Below are positions 25,783 to 33,288 of a stretch of DNA of 64,000 bases, in pieces. A model generated the notes under the pieces. That model was not told the DNA's origin. It ran no database searches and was given only the letters and a program-made list of their open reading frames with translations. Within the stretch, counting starts at the first letter, position 1; every line of letters begins with the position of its first letter. Source of the stretch: Paraburkholderia humisilvae (GTDB lineage: Bacteria; Pseudomonadota; Gammaproteobacteria; Burkholderiales; Burkholderiaceae). Made by a program: the position numbers and the translations under genes. The stretch covers positions 62,001 through 126,000 of the forward strand of contig NZ_CADIKH010000014.1 in NCBI RefSeq assembly GCF_902859855.1, given 5' to 3'.

Positions 25783-26293
25783 GATCCACTCCAGTGTTGA
25801 CGGGCGCGAGCAGCTTCGGGAAGTCGAGCAGATACGCGGGCGCAACGGGCCGCACATGCTCGGGCTGCGAGCGCGTCACAAAACCAAGCTGGCGCTCGCA
25901 GTGCGTGATGACGGTCGTGTTCAGCCGGTGACGCCGTGCGATCGTGCGCAACGCGACGGGCCACTCGACGGGCAGGTTCGCGTCGTGCATCTCCTGCAGG
26001 TCGCGCAGCAGCGGCATGTGGATGTACAGGAAGCGAGCGAACTTCGCGCCGTAGTCCGTCTCGATCAGGCGCGCGGCGATATCGCGCACGCCGAAGAACT
26101 CCAGCGCCTTCGAGTAGACGTCATCGGGGATCAGCCAGCCGATCGCGCACCGCTTGCCGTCCGGTGCGCGGTACAGACACTTCACGCGGTCGAAGGCGGT
26201 CGCGCGCGCGTTCTGCCGCAGCAGGTTCCAAGCGACGATATCGAACACGTCCTGCCGGTCAAGTGTGCCGAGCATGGTTGTCGTCAGTTTCAT
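25736..26293 (-). CDS. Uncharacterised early phage protein
   Basis: A 185-residue soluble protein with a strong AAAGGAGGT site before its ATG. It has a short motif CLYRAPDGKRCAIGWLIPDD, seen in a family of phage and plasmid proteins of unknown role, and a mostly helical remainder. The gene is well translated by its site, so it is probably made in quantity early in infection. Confidence 0.65.
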   Translation of the reverse strand: MKLTTTMLGTLDRQDVFDIVAWNLLRQNARATAFDRVKCLYRAPDGKRCAIGWLIPDDVYSKALEFFGVRDIAARLIETDYGAKFARFLYIHMPLLRDLQEMHDANLPVEWPVALRTIARRHRLNTTVITHCERQLGFVTRSQPEHVRPVAPAYLLDFPKLLAPVNTGVDHGREERKAPREVCCA

Positions 26294-26305
26294 GACGGAC
26301 CTCCT

Positions 26306-26467
26306 TTAAATGGGACAGACTGCGAATACGGTGATCAGCCAGCGCACGATGGCGACAACGCCTGCAAACGTGCCAACGATCAGCAGCAGCGTCAGGCCGA
26401 ACGACGCGAGCAGGAGCAGCCCGAAGAGCGCTCTCGCCAGCGGCGGCATCGGGCGCGTGCTATTCAT
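26306..26467 (-). CDS. Small membrane protein
   Basis: A 53-residue peptide, too short for most ORF cut-offs on its own. Residues 14-45 are strongly hydrophobic (LFGLLLLASFGLTLLLIVG, then VVAIVRWLITVF), so one or two membrane helices. It overlaps the upstream gene by 8 bp. Function is unknown. Confidence 0.5.
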   Translation of the reverse strand: MNSTRPMPPLARALFGLLLLASFGLTLLLIVGTFAGVVAIVRWLITVFAVCPI

Positions 26468-26975
26468 CGTCCTCGTCCTCGTCTGAGTTGACCGCGTTCG
26501 ACATATCGATCGTTGCAGGCACCTGCCGCTTGAGCAGGCCGACGAGCTTTGCGGTCTCGTCGGGCGTGGGCAGCACCTGCGCGCGCGCCTCGCACGAGCA
26601 CGTACCGCCTTCCTTCGCGATGAAGATAAACTTGCCGAGCGTCGACTCGACGAACAGCAGGTCGCCCTTGCCGCGCCCGTTGCCAAGATGCAAGTGCAGG
26701 CCGACCGCATCCCATTCGCCCGCCCACTTCTGCTTGCCGAGTTGCGGGAACCGCACGTGCGTGAGGTGATCGGCATCGTCGAGCAGCGACGGGTCCGCGC
26801 CCGGATCGATCTCGTACAGCGACTCGCGCAGGCCCGGGCCGAGCGATTCGAGGTAGGTGTTCGGCACATCGAAGCCGAGTTTGATATCGACGGCGGTGCG
26901 TTCCACGTCGCCATGCTGTTCGGTCCTGACGTTCAGGTGCAGGATCTTCACCGGATGCTTCTCAAGGGCGATCAT
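26460..26975 (-). CDS. Uncharacterised early phage protein
   Basis: A 171-residue protein with a beta-rich body and an extremely acidic end (NSDEDEDDE). Two Cys at about residue 128 (CSCE) are notable. Similar proteins occur in phage recombination operons, but no function can be assigned. Its stop lies close to the small membrane protein start. Confidence 0.6.
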   Translation of the reverse strand: MIALEKHPVKILHLNVRTEQHGDVERTAVDIKLGFDVPNTYLESLGPGLRESLYEIDPGADPSLLDDADHLTHVRFPQLGKQKWAGEWDAVGLHLHLGNGRGKGDLLFVESTLGKFIFIAKEGGTCSCEARAQVLPTPDETAKLVGLLKRQVPATIDMSNAVNSDEDEDDE

Positions 26976-27208
26976 CAGCTTCTCCTCTGATCAAGAGACG
27001 CACCGAACCGACGCGCCTCGATGTGAAACCTCTCAAGCAGGAACACGGCGGACAGTTCATCGAGTCCGGCCAGTTCGAAATTCACGTCGAGCATCGACTT
27101 GAAGCCCGCATAGAACGCGAGGCGCATCTCGTCGCGTTGCAGCGGCGGCGCATCGGGTGCGACCACACGCGCCTCGAAGTCGGTCCAGCGATCCGCGATC
27201 GTCTTCAT
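26975..27208 (-). CDS. Small helical phage protein
   Basis: A 77-residue, mainly helical protein (MKTIADRWTDFEARV). It overlaps the stop of the upstream gene as ATGA and shares one base with the start of the gene downstream, so the three are coupled. No family was recognised. Confidence 0.55.
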   Translation of the reverse strand: MKTIADRWTDFEARVVAPDAPPLQRDEMRLAFYAGFKSMLDVNFELAGLDELSAVFLLERFHIEARRFGASLDQRRS

Positions 27209-28338
27209 GACTGTCCCTCATCGAACTCGGCCATGCGCGCGTGGTACAGACTCTCGAGTTCGGTGCGCTGCTGCTGGTCTTTGATGTGCTTGATCAGATC
27301 TGCTGCCTCGCTGGCAGCATCGGCGCTCGTCGCCGCGTTCAGCGCATCAGCCACCTCGGCGTAGGTGACGACCGGCGCGGCGCTCTTGCCAGCGGCATCC
27401 GGCTTCGGATCGGCCTTGCCAGCCGTGTCTGTTTTTGCCGCCGCTTTTGAGGCCGCAGCACCTTTGCCCTTTGCCCCGGCCTTGATGCGCTCCTTCGCGG
27501 CAGCGGTGCCCTTGCTACTGGCGGGTGGCGGCGCACCCTCACCAGCGGCTTCGCCAGCGGCCTCGCTCATGTCGAACCACTCGTCGGGCGTGCTCATGTC
27601 GTCGCGCAGCGACGCATAGACGCGCTTCAGACTGACCACCTGCGCGGGCGTGATCGCATCGAGCCTGCGCTGGATACGCTTCTCGATGTGCTCCTTCGTG
27701 ACGCCGAACGGCGCGAACGCTTCGAGCATCTTGTCCATCGCCTCGGGGCTGGTATCGGCCTTCGCCTTGAGCGTGGCATCGGCCTGCGCCATCGCCGCAT
27801 CGATCACATCGCCGGGGATCACGGCTTCCAGACACGCGCGCACGCGACGCTGCGCCATGTTCGCGCACAGCTCGTAGATATCGCGCTCGTCGCGCAGCGC
27901 GTAGCCACCCTGCTTGGTATCGCGCCAGTGCGGCACGATGAAGGCGATACGCTTGCGCGTGCGGCTCTGCATGTCGACGGCCACGGCCTCGACCTCGGAG
28001 TACGCGATACCGCGCCCGTCGATGCCGCGAGAGCGCTCACGCCATGCCGCGTCGATGTTTTCCCACTCGGCGGCGATCGCCTCCATCGCCTTGATGCTCG
28101 GGCCGCGAATGTCGGTGCCGCCGCGCGAGAACTGGTACTGGCTTTTCTCCGCGAGCGCGGGCCGCGTGAAGGCGTTCAGGATGCGGTCCATTGCCTTGAC
28201 AGGATCGCGCGGGAACTGCCGTGCCATCAGCGCCATCACCTGCATGTCCGCGAGTTCGCGGCTCTGGTCCTGACGCGCCCCAGCCGTTTCTGCGACCTCC
28301 TTGCGCGCGCCGAACGGCGACTCGACAAGATCGTTCAT
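27205..28338 (-). CDS. Putative recombinase/annealing partner of the YqaJ nuclease
   Basis: A 377-residue protein. Residues 20-230 form a conserved core with GGTDIRGPSIKAMEAIA and FIVPHWRDTKQGGYALRDERD, rich in aromatic and basic residues. The last 120 residues are an Ala/Lys/Gly-rich tail with a helix at the end. It sits two genes downstream of a YqaJ exonuclease, where RecT/Erf-type single-strand annealing proteins usually lie. The annealing role is inferred from this pairing; no RecT signature was confirmed by search. Confidence 0.6.
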   Translation of the reverse strand: MNDLVESPFGARKEVAETAGARQDQSRELADMQVMALMARQFPRDPVKAMDRILNAFTRPALAEKSQYQFSRGGTDIRGPSIKAMEAIAAEWENIDAAWRERSRGIDGRGIAYSEVEAVAVDMQSRTRKRIAFIVPHWRDTKQGGYALRDERDIYELCANMAQRRVRACLEAVIPGDVIDAAMAQADATLKAKADTSPEAMDKMLEAFAPFGVTKEHIEKRIQRRLDAITPAQVVSLKRVYASLRDDMSTPDEWFDMSEAAGEAAGEGAPPPASSKGTAAAKERIKAGAKGKGAAASKAAAKTDTAGKADPKPDAAGKSAAPVVTYAEVADALNAATSADAASEAADLIKHIKDQQQRTELESLYHARMAEFDEGQS

Positions 28339-28568
28339 TGAGCATCTCCTTGGTTGAGCACCGCACGGCCAGCGTCCGTGATAGTGACGGCGCGGTACAT
28401 GAGGCCACGTCCCTTTGCGATGAAGCTGTTTTGCGTCTCGGTCTGCGGGCCGAGCACGCGCACGAGGCCCTGCTCGATCAGCGAGTCGAGCGCAGCACCT
28501 TGGCACTCGCCGTACTGCCCGTCGTCGTATCGGAGGAAGTCGAGCAGCACGCGTTCGTCGTCGGTCAT
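28335..28568 (-). CDS. Small winged-helix-like protein
   Basis: A 77-residue protein with a helical start (TDDERVLLDFLRYDDGQYGE), a second helix (LDSLIEQGLVRVLG) and a beta hairpin, a layout like a small winged HTH. It is coupled to both neighbours by 4-bp overlaps, so it lies within the recombination operon. Confidence 0.55.
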   Translation of the reverse strand: MTDDERVLLDFLRYDDGQYGECQGAALDSLIEQGLVRVLGPQTETQNSFIAKGRGLMYRAVTITDAGRAVLNQGDAQ

Positions 28569-29473
28569 GACTTCTCTCCCTTGCGCGCGGAAAAGCGGAA
28601 GTCGACATACGAGGCCGGATCGACGGAGTAGCCGTCACGCTTGATCACCTTTCGCGTATAGCCACCGCCGTTCGGCAGGAGGCCGACCGAGGCGTCGCCC
28701 ATCAGGTGCATGATCCTGGCCTTGGCAGCGTCCGCGCCTTTCTCCATCAGGTCGCGCTGCTCGGAGAAGTCGAGACGCGCATAGTGCAGCGCCTCGGCCT
28801 CGGGCGGCAGCTTGACCGTTTCTCCGCTCGTGCCGGGGTACATCTTTTTCAGCAGACCGATGGCGCTCGCGTGGGTGTAGTCGAGCGATGGCGGTTCCTT
28901 TTTTTCGATGTGCTTCCAGAAATCACCTTCGCCCGATTCGACAAGATCGATCATCTCGGGATCGCGCTCGATGTGATAGACCTTGAGCGAATTGCCACCG
29001 ACGCAGGCGGCGAGGTGCCATACCTCATAGCCCGACACCGCGAGGTAGTGGTGGCACTGCATGAGGTACTCGGTCGGCACCTGATCGGAGTGCTCGTCGC
29101 CCCATTCACCGAAGCGGTACGAGAGCGAGTCGACGTTTTTGCATTCGACGCCTTCGCGTTTGCCGTCGACCGTGCGGTCGTAGGAGCCGAGCATCCACGG
29201 CAGCTTCGCGTGCTGCGCCAGCTTGTTATGCCGACGCAACTTGACGCCATAACGCTTGGCGTACATATCCGCGATCACCGCTTCGATTGCCTGCCCGAAC
29301 TCCATGCGTTCGACCGCGTCGGGCGCAACGAGCATGTCACCGGGGATCAGGCCGAGCTTTTCCTGATAAAGCTGGAACGCGGTCTTGTGCCGCGACTGAC
29401 CGAGCGCCGCCGCCGCATCGCTGCCGCCGATGCCGCGCTTGCGATCGGTGAGCCATTCCTCACGCGCATTCAT
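28565..29473 (-). CDS. YqaJ-type viral recombinase exonuclease
   Basis: A 302-residue nuclease of the lambda-exonuclease/YqaJ fold. It has GIGGSDAAAALGQS near the start, the metal-binding Asp in MLGSYDRTVDG and the ExK motif in GVECKNVDS. Such enzymes resect DNA ends 5' to 3' to feed an annealing protein. The ATG at 29473 has AAAGGAG upstream; the frame stays open for 65 more codons, discussed under findings. Confidence 0.88.
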   Translation of the reverse strand: MNAREEWLTDRKRGIGGSDAAAALGQSRHKTAFQLYQEKLGLIPGDMLVAPDAVERMEFGQAIEAVIADMYAKRYGVKLRRHNKLAQHAKLPWMLGSYDRTVDGKREGVECKNVDSLSYRFGEWGDEHSDQVPTEYLMQCHHYLAVSGYEVWHLAACVGGNSLKVYHIERDPEMIDLVESGEGDFWKHIEKKEPPSLDYTHASAIGLLKKMYPGTSGETVKLPPEAEALHYARLDFSEQRDLMEKGADAAKARIMHLMGDASVGLLPNGGGYTRKVIKRDGYSVDPASYVDFRFSARKGEKS

Positions 29474-29664
29474 AACGGACTCCTTTACTGTTCCCGAGGT
29501 GGGATGTGTCAGATGGGGCCTCACGCCACTCAGGCGTGAGATTGCGACGCGCGGTTCGCTGTACTGCCAGCGCATCGACCACCATTGCCGGTGCAGCGTT
29601 TTCGGGATCGTGCGCAACACCGCGCGATAGCTCATGGGGCTGCGGCTCGTGAAGCGATAGCAGG

Positions 29665-29904
29665 TCATGAGCGCTGCTCTTCGGCTCGCAGCGAGCGGCC
29701 TGCGCGTTGCAACGCGGCCTCCACCTCGTGCAGTGACTTCGTACCGAACCCGGGCAGCTTCATCAGGTCACGCGCGGTGGTTCGGCACAGATCGCCCACG
29801 CAAAAGATGCTTGCCGCGCGCAGCCGGTTCGTGATGCGGCAGTGCAGGCCGAGCACTTCCACCGCGTCGGAGTCCGCGACGACCTCGACGGGTGTCGCAT
29901 TCAT
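29665..29904 (-). CDS. Stand-alone RNA polymerase alpha-CTD-like protein
   Basis: A 79-residue protein. Residues 12-72 match the C-terminal domain of the RNA polymerase alpha subunit: VLGLHCRITNRLRAASIFCVGDL for the first helices and GFGTKSLHEVEAAL for the helix-hairpin-helix that contacts the UP element. The N-terminal assembly domain is missing. It could bind promoter DNA or sigma/activators and change host or phage transcription. It overlaps both neighbours by 4 bp. Confidence 0.8.
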   Translation of the reverse strand: MNATPVEVVADSDAVEVLGLHCRITNRLRAASIFCVGDLCRTTARDLMKLPGFGTKSLHEVEAALQRAGRSLRAEEQRS

Positions 29905-30137
29905 GAGGTCCTCCGCGTGCGCACGCACGCGCACCAGCTTCCGTTGCTCACGTCCTGCCGGACCTTGCCCACCTCGGGGCACTGCTCGACGGGCAGCACG
30001 TTCTTCACGTCCAGCGCGCTCGCAAGCACCGCGTCGTAGTCAGAACCGCAGACCATCACGCGCACCGCGCCGTCCTCGTCGGTATCGAGGTCGAACGTAA
30101 TGCCGGGGATATTTGAGAACTTCAATGGCGATTGCAT
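29901..30137 (-). CDS. First gene of the leftward early operon, unknown function
   Basis: A 78-residue protein with two halves: an acidic beta part (PGITFDLDTDEDGAVRVMV) and a Cys-containing tail (WCACVRTRRTS). No family was recognised. The ribosome-binding site (AAAGAA) is weak. As the first gene after the control region it could have a regulatory job. Confidence 0.5.
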   Translation of the reverse strand: MQSPLKFSNIPGITFDLDTDEDGAVRVMVCGSDYDAVLASALDVKNVLPVEQCPEVGKVRQDVSNGSWCACVRTRRTS

Positions 30138-30140
30138 TTT

Positions 30141-30180
30141 CTTTAGCCTTTTCCCGATTGAATCGGGATTGGTCTTTAGC
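30141..30180. promoter_or_regulatory. Palindromic operator with flanking CTTTAGC repeats
   Basis: The perfect inverted repeat TCCCGATT-G-AATCGGGA (30152-30168) is framed by CTTTAGC at 30141-30147 and 30174-30180. A one-base loop excludes a hairpin terminator and suggests a dimeric repressor site, 15-30 bp upstream of the leftward operon's first start codon. Confidence 0.6.
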
Positions 30181-30325
30181 GTTGTTCATTACCGATCCCA
30201 CCGCAAGTGGCTAAACCGGCACGCAATGCGGAATTAATCGCCTTATTAACTCGCAATTCAGATGGCCATAATGTGCAAATATCTGAAACGAAGCATCCTT
30301 GACTGACATGACTTGGACCTCAATC

Positions 30326-30550
30326 CGCGCCCCGACCGCGCCCAAGACCCGCGCCCCGAGCGCGCCCGAACCGCGCCCAAAACCACGTCAAACCCTAAGC
30401 GGGAAAACACCTAGGACTCCGTCGCATCCGGTAGGGAGACCGGGGCATCGTCGACGGCGCGGGCCTCACTCACGGCGCATGATATTTTTTTGAAAGGCGG
30501 AATCCCTGTCACATAAGGCGAAGACAGCAATCCGCGCCCAAGCCGCGCCC
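30326..30550 (+). repeat. Helically phased CGCGCCC repeats
   Basis: CGCGCCC begins at 30326, 30337, 30350, 30361, 30372, then 30533 and 30544. Most steps are exactly 11 bp. The second group ends 19 bp before the -35 box of the rightward promoter. Confidence 0.75.
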
Positions 30551-30568
30551 AGACTTGATTTGCCGGTG

Positions 30569-30598
30569 TTGGCAATCCGCAGACCACAGGTCTACACT
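30569..30598 (+). promoter_or_regulatory. Rightward early promoter
   Basis: TTGGCA (30569-30574) and TACACT (30593-30598) are separated by 18 bp, matching five and four of six consensus positions. It lies 42 bp before the start of the Cro/YdaS-like gene. Confidence 0.65.
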
Positions 30599-30639
30599 CT
30601 TCGGACGTCCCACTTTCTGAACGACAGAAGGAGGCAGGC

Positions 30640-30969
30640 ATGGCAGGCAAGGACACCCCGGCGCTGCGCGCGCTGAACACTGCGATCGCACTCTGCGGCG
30701 GGTCGCGGCGGGAGCTTGCGCGCCGTATTGCCGAGACCGGCTATCGAGGGGTGCGGGCACCGATCAGTTCGCAGCGCATCGACAACTGGATCAACCGCGA
30801 CGGCGCTGTGCCCATCGAGGTCGCGCCGTTCGTGGCTGCGGCGGTCGACGGCAAGGTCTCCGTCTATGACCTCTGTCCCGGCTATGAGGGCTGGCAGGTG
30901 CTTCGAGCGTTACTGCTCAATGAGGCGGGAGAGTCATCGGAGCTACAGCAGGAGCGGGAGAGCGCGTAA
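30640..30969 (+). CDS. Cro/YdaS-like HTH regulator
   Basis: A 109-residue protein. Residues 8-60 form a helix-turn-helix of the YdaS/Cro type (ALRALNTAIALCGGSRRELARRI, then SSQRIDNWINRDGAVP). It is the first rightward gene, the position of cro, after a strong AGGAGG site. It is the only recognisable early repressor of the prophage and may act on the phased repeats or the palindrome upstream. Confidence 0.82.
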   Translation: MAGKDTPALRALNTAIALCGGSRRELARRIAETGYRGVRAPISSQRIDNWINRDGAVPIEVAPFVAAAVDGKVSVYDLCPGYEGWQVLRALLLNEAGESSELQQERESA

Positions 30970-31090
30970 GGAGCACGCGCCGTTGCATCCCCAAGGCCCG
31001 GGACTGAGGGGGCCTGACTAACGACTCCAATTACAGCATTGAGTGCCGCGATTAGTACTGGCGTGGGCTTTGTTGCGTCCGTTCGCCCTG

Positions 31091-31120
31091 AAAAAAACAC
31101 CGGAGATGCTAACTCCGGTG
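31091..31120 (-). terminator. Intrinsic terminator on the minus strand
   Basis: A perfect 8-bp stem, CACCGGAG (31098-31105) with CTCCGGTG (31113-31120) and a 7-nt loop. On the minus strand it is followed by seven T. No minus-strand gene lies to its right, so it would stop an antisense transcript before it enters the cro-like gene and control region. Confidence 0.7.
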
Positions 31121-31247
31121 CTATCAGGCTTTGCCGAATCGATTAATCCGGTAAAGAGGACCGGCCAAAAGTATCACGAAGGCTTTGCAATTGAAACCGG
31201 AGAAGTTTCTAACCCCGGCGAGAGAAGCGATTAACGAGGACTTGCAA

Positions 31248-32006
31248 GTGGATAAGGATATCTTCTTCGTCGAGGGCGCGGAGTTGCGATCGCTCAAGGA
31301 GCATCCCCTCTGCGTGTTCGTGCCCGCGAGTGCGGGCGTGTCGGCTGCGCGCAATCGCAAGATCGTGATGCCGGTCGTGCTGATCGGCAGCGACATTGTC
31401 GATGGGCGCGCACGCGTGCGTGAGGCCGTGCGTCTCGGCCTGACATGTCCATGCCGTCTGTTCAATCCCGAGTTCGACGGGCACCCCGCGACGTTCATCG
31501 CGGAGATGGCGCGCGAGCAGCGCAAGCTCACCACGCCACAACGCGCGGTGCTGGCAGCGAGCCTCGTGCATCAGATCATGCAACGGCCCCAGTGGCTGGA
31601 GCGATACGACAACGGCCTCACGAACCAGCTGCGCACCCAGCGCGGGCGCGAGCCCTTCCTGCAAGCCTGCGGGATCTCGTCGCGCACGTACCAACGCGTG
31701 CAGGGCATCTTCGACGCCGATCTGTTGCAGGCCATCAGTGACGAGCGCGTGTCGCTGCGCGATGCACATGCCGCGCGTGATCTCGGTGCGGTCAAGCGTC
31801 GCCGCATCTTCGCGCTGCCTCATGCCGAACAGACCGCAGCATTCGAACGCGCGATCAGCCGCGCAAAAAAACGCGTGCCCAAGACGCGTCCGCTCGACCT
31901 CCCGAGAACGGAGGCCATCATGAAATTCGTGCGCCGCATGCGCACCGACTTCTATCAGGGTTCGTGGGCAAGCGCCATCAAGATCAAAGGAGACAGCGAT
32001 GAATGA
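31248..32006 (+). CDS. ParB-like nuclease/HTH domain protein
   Basis: A 252-residue protein. The N-terminal part has the ParB/sulfiredoxin-like pattern with SDIVDGRARVREAVRLGL in place of the usual ivdGhrR motif. The middle (LTTPQRAVLAASLVHQ to RTYQRVQGIFDADLLQ) fits a KorB/ParB HTH, and the C-terminus is basic. It may bind DNA for replication or partition. The start is uncertain: GTG at 31248 follows GAGG, but a TTG at 31185 is also open. Confidence 0.6.
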   Translation: MDKDIFFVEGAELRSLKEHPLCVFVPASAGVSAARNRKIVMPVVLIGSDIVDGRARVREAVRLGLTCPCRLFNPEFDGHPATFIAEMAREQRKLTTPQRAVLAASLVHQIMQRPQWLERYDNGLTNQLRTQRGREPFLQACGISSRTYQRVQGIFDADLLQAISDERVSLRDAHAARDLGAVKRRRIFALPHAEQTAAFERAISRAKKRVPKTRPLDLPRTEAIMKFVRRMRTDFYQGSWASAIKIKGDSDE

Positions 32007-32310
32007 CGATGTGAAGGTGACCATCAAGATCAGCGTGCCGCCCGCCAAGGACCTCGTGCAATGGCTCGCGGCAGCACGCCTCGTGCGCGAGGACGCGCCG
32101 CAGCTTGTCGAGTATGTCGAGCGCCGTTTTCGTGAAGGGCTGCACGTCGCGCATGTGAGCGACACCGGCCACTGCCATACGATCAACGACCCGGGCCATT
32201 CGCACGGTCTGGAGCGTGGCCTGTTCGAATCGTTCGTCGTCGATCAGGAGCGCGAGAGGATGGCGCGCAACCTGACGATCGTGCGGCCCTTGCCGTGCGA
32301 CCGTGAATGA
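31999..32310 (+). CDS. Small phage protein with a His-rich segment
   Basis: A 103-residue protein with a helical N-terminal half and a His-rich stretch, SDTGHCHTINDPGHSHGLERG. That stretch resembles the metal-binding loops of tail-collar domains, although the gene lies in the replication region. It overlaps its upstream neighbour by 8 bp. Function unknown. Confidence 0.6.
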   Translation: MNDDVKVTIKISVPPAKDLVQWLAAARLVREDAPQLVEYVERRFREGLHVAHVSDTGHCHTINDPGHSHGLERGLFESFVVDQERERMARNLTIVRPLPCDRE

Positions 32311-32322
32311 GGCTCGACTGCC

Positions 32323-33288
32323 ATGCCGCGTATCCGCACCATCAAACCGGAGTACTGGACCAACCCGCAGGTCTGTCGTTGCATCCACGCGGCACGCCTG
32401 CTTTTCATCGGCACATGGAGCTTCGCGGACGATCATGGCAACCTGCCTCGTGACCCCGAGAAGCTCAAGATGCAGGTGTTCCCGAGCATGCATGACTCCG
32501 GTATCGACGTCGAATCGCTGATCACTACACTGATTGCACAGGGATTGCTCATGGAGTACTCAAGCGCCGATGGACAGCGCTTTTTGCACATCCCGACGTT
32601 CACGAAACATCAGGTGATCAACCGGCCTTCAAAGCCGCAATATCCGCAGCCTGAAAAAACACTCATTGAGCAGTACATGAAAGCCGTCAACGCCATGCTG
32701 GACAAGGCAGAGCGGGAATCACGCGTGTCTACTCAAAACGGCAAGGTCGAGGAAAATCACACACCACTCACGGAGCACTCACGTCTGGAAAGGAAAGGAA
32801 AGGAAAGGAGTAAACCTAAAAGCAAGAGTGCTAACGCACTCTGTCGATCTGAGATCGACCGCGCGAACGGTCACGGCGACGAGGTGACGAAAATTTTCGT
32901 CTACTGGCAGGAGCGCATGTGCTCGCCGCGCTCGAGTCTGAGCGACAAGCGCAGGCGGCTGATCCTCTCCGCGCTCCGGCAGCACACGCCTGCCGACCTG
33001 TGCAGGGCGATCCGTGGCTGCTCGAAGGACGCGTGGCACATGGGCATGAACGATCGCGGCAGAGCGTTCAACTCGATCGAACTGATCCTGCGCGACGAGC
33101 AGCACATCGAGCAGTTCATGGCCTACGACTCAAACCCGCCGCTGCCGGTGCGCAATGACGGTCCCGTCTCGCGGCAGGAACGCCGTCGCAAGACCGCCGC
33201 AGCGTTCGGCTTTGTACCGGGTGCGCAGGACGATTCGACGATCGATCTGCCACCGGAGGATGCCCATGTTGTCGACACCAAGCACTGA
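32323..33288 (+). CDS. Phage replication initiator, O-like
   Basis: A 321-residue protein starting MPRIRTIKPEYWTNPQV, typical of phage replication proteins with an N-terminal winged HTH. A charged, low-complexity linker (about 145-185, rich in Lys, Glu and Ser) joins it to a C-terminal helical domain. Its DNA carries candidate origin elements inside the linker region, as in lambda gene O. The following gene looks like a helicase loader, as in the O-P order. Confidence 0.8.
   Translation: MPRIRTIKPEYWTNPQVCRCIHAARLLFIGTWSFADDHGNLPRDPEKLKMQVFPSMHDSGIDVESLITTLIAQGLLMEYSSADGQRFLHIPTFTKHQVINRPSKPQYPQPEKTLIEQYMKAVNAMLDKAERESRVSTQNGKVEENHTPLTEHSRLERKGKERSKPKSKSANALCRSEIDRANGHGDEVTKIFVYWQERMCSPRSSLSDKRRRLILSALRQHTPADLCRAIRGCSKDAWHMGMNDRGRAFNSIELILRDEQHIEQFMAYDSNPPLPVRNDGPVSRQERRRKTAAAFGFVPGAQDDSTIDLPPEDAHVVDTKH
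32785..32860 (+). other. Candidate phage replication origin inside the initiator gene
   Basis: Four tandem GGAAA units near 32787-32810 form a purine tract. Two perfect inverted repeats follow at once: AGAGTGC-TAAC-GCACTCT (32825-32842) and GTCGATCT-G-AGATCGAC (32843-32859). The layout of repeats and AT-rich DNA in the linker part of an O-like gene matches lambda ori. Confidence 0.6.

Larger units (their letters stand above)
30138..30639. promoter_or_regulatory. Phage control region between divergent early operons
   Basis: A 502-bp stretch without a convincing gene. It contains an inverted repeat at 30152-30168, five phased CGCGCCC repeats at 30326-30378, two more at 30533-30550 and a sigma70-type promoter at 30569-30598. 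A decayed minus-strand frame (30411-30513) ends within it. The usual cI gene is not recognisable here. Confidence 0.75.

Noticed and set aside
30040..30192. Minus-strand 50-codon frame starting MNNAKDQSRF over the operator palindrome
   Set aside because: Only the first half looks protein-like; the rest is a shadow of the next gene in another frame.
30299..30493. Pro/Arg-rich plus-strand frame in the control region
   Set aside because: It is the translation of the CGCGCCC repeats and has no ribosome-binding site.
30411..30680. Minus-strand frame that might be a CI repressor
   Set aside because: No HTH or S24 motif; only the last 34 codons look protein-like, so it may be a remnant at best.
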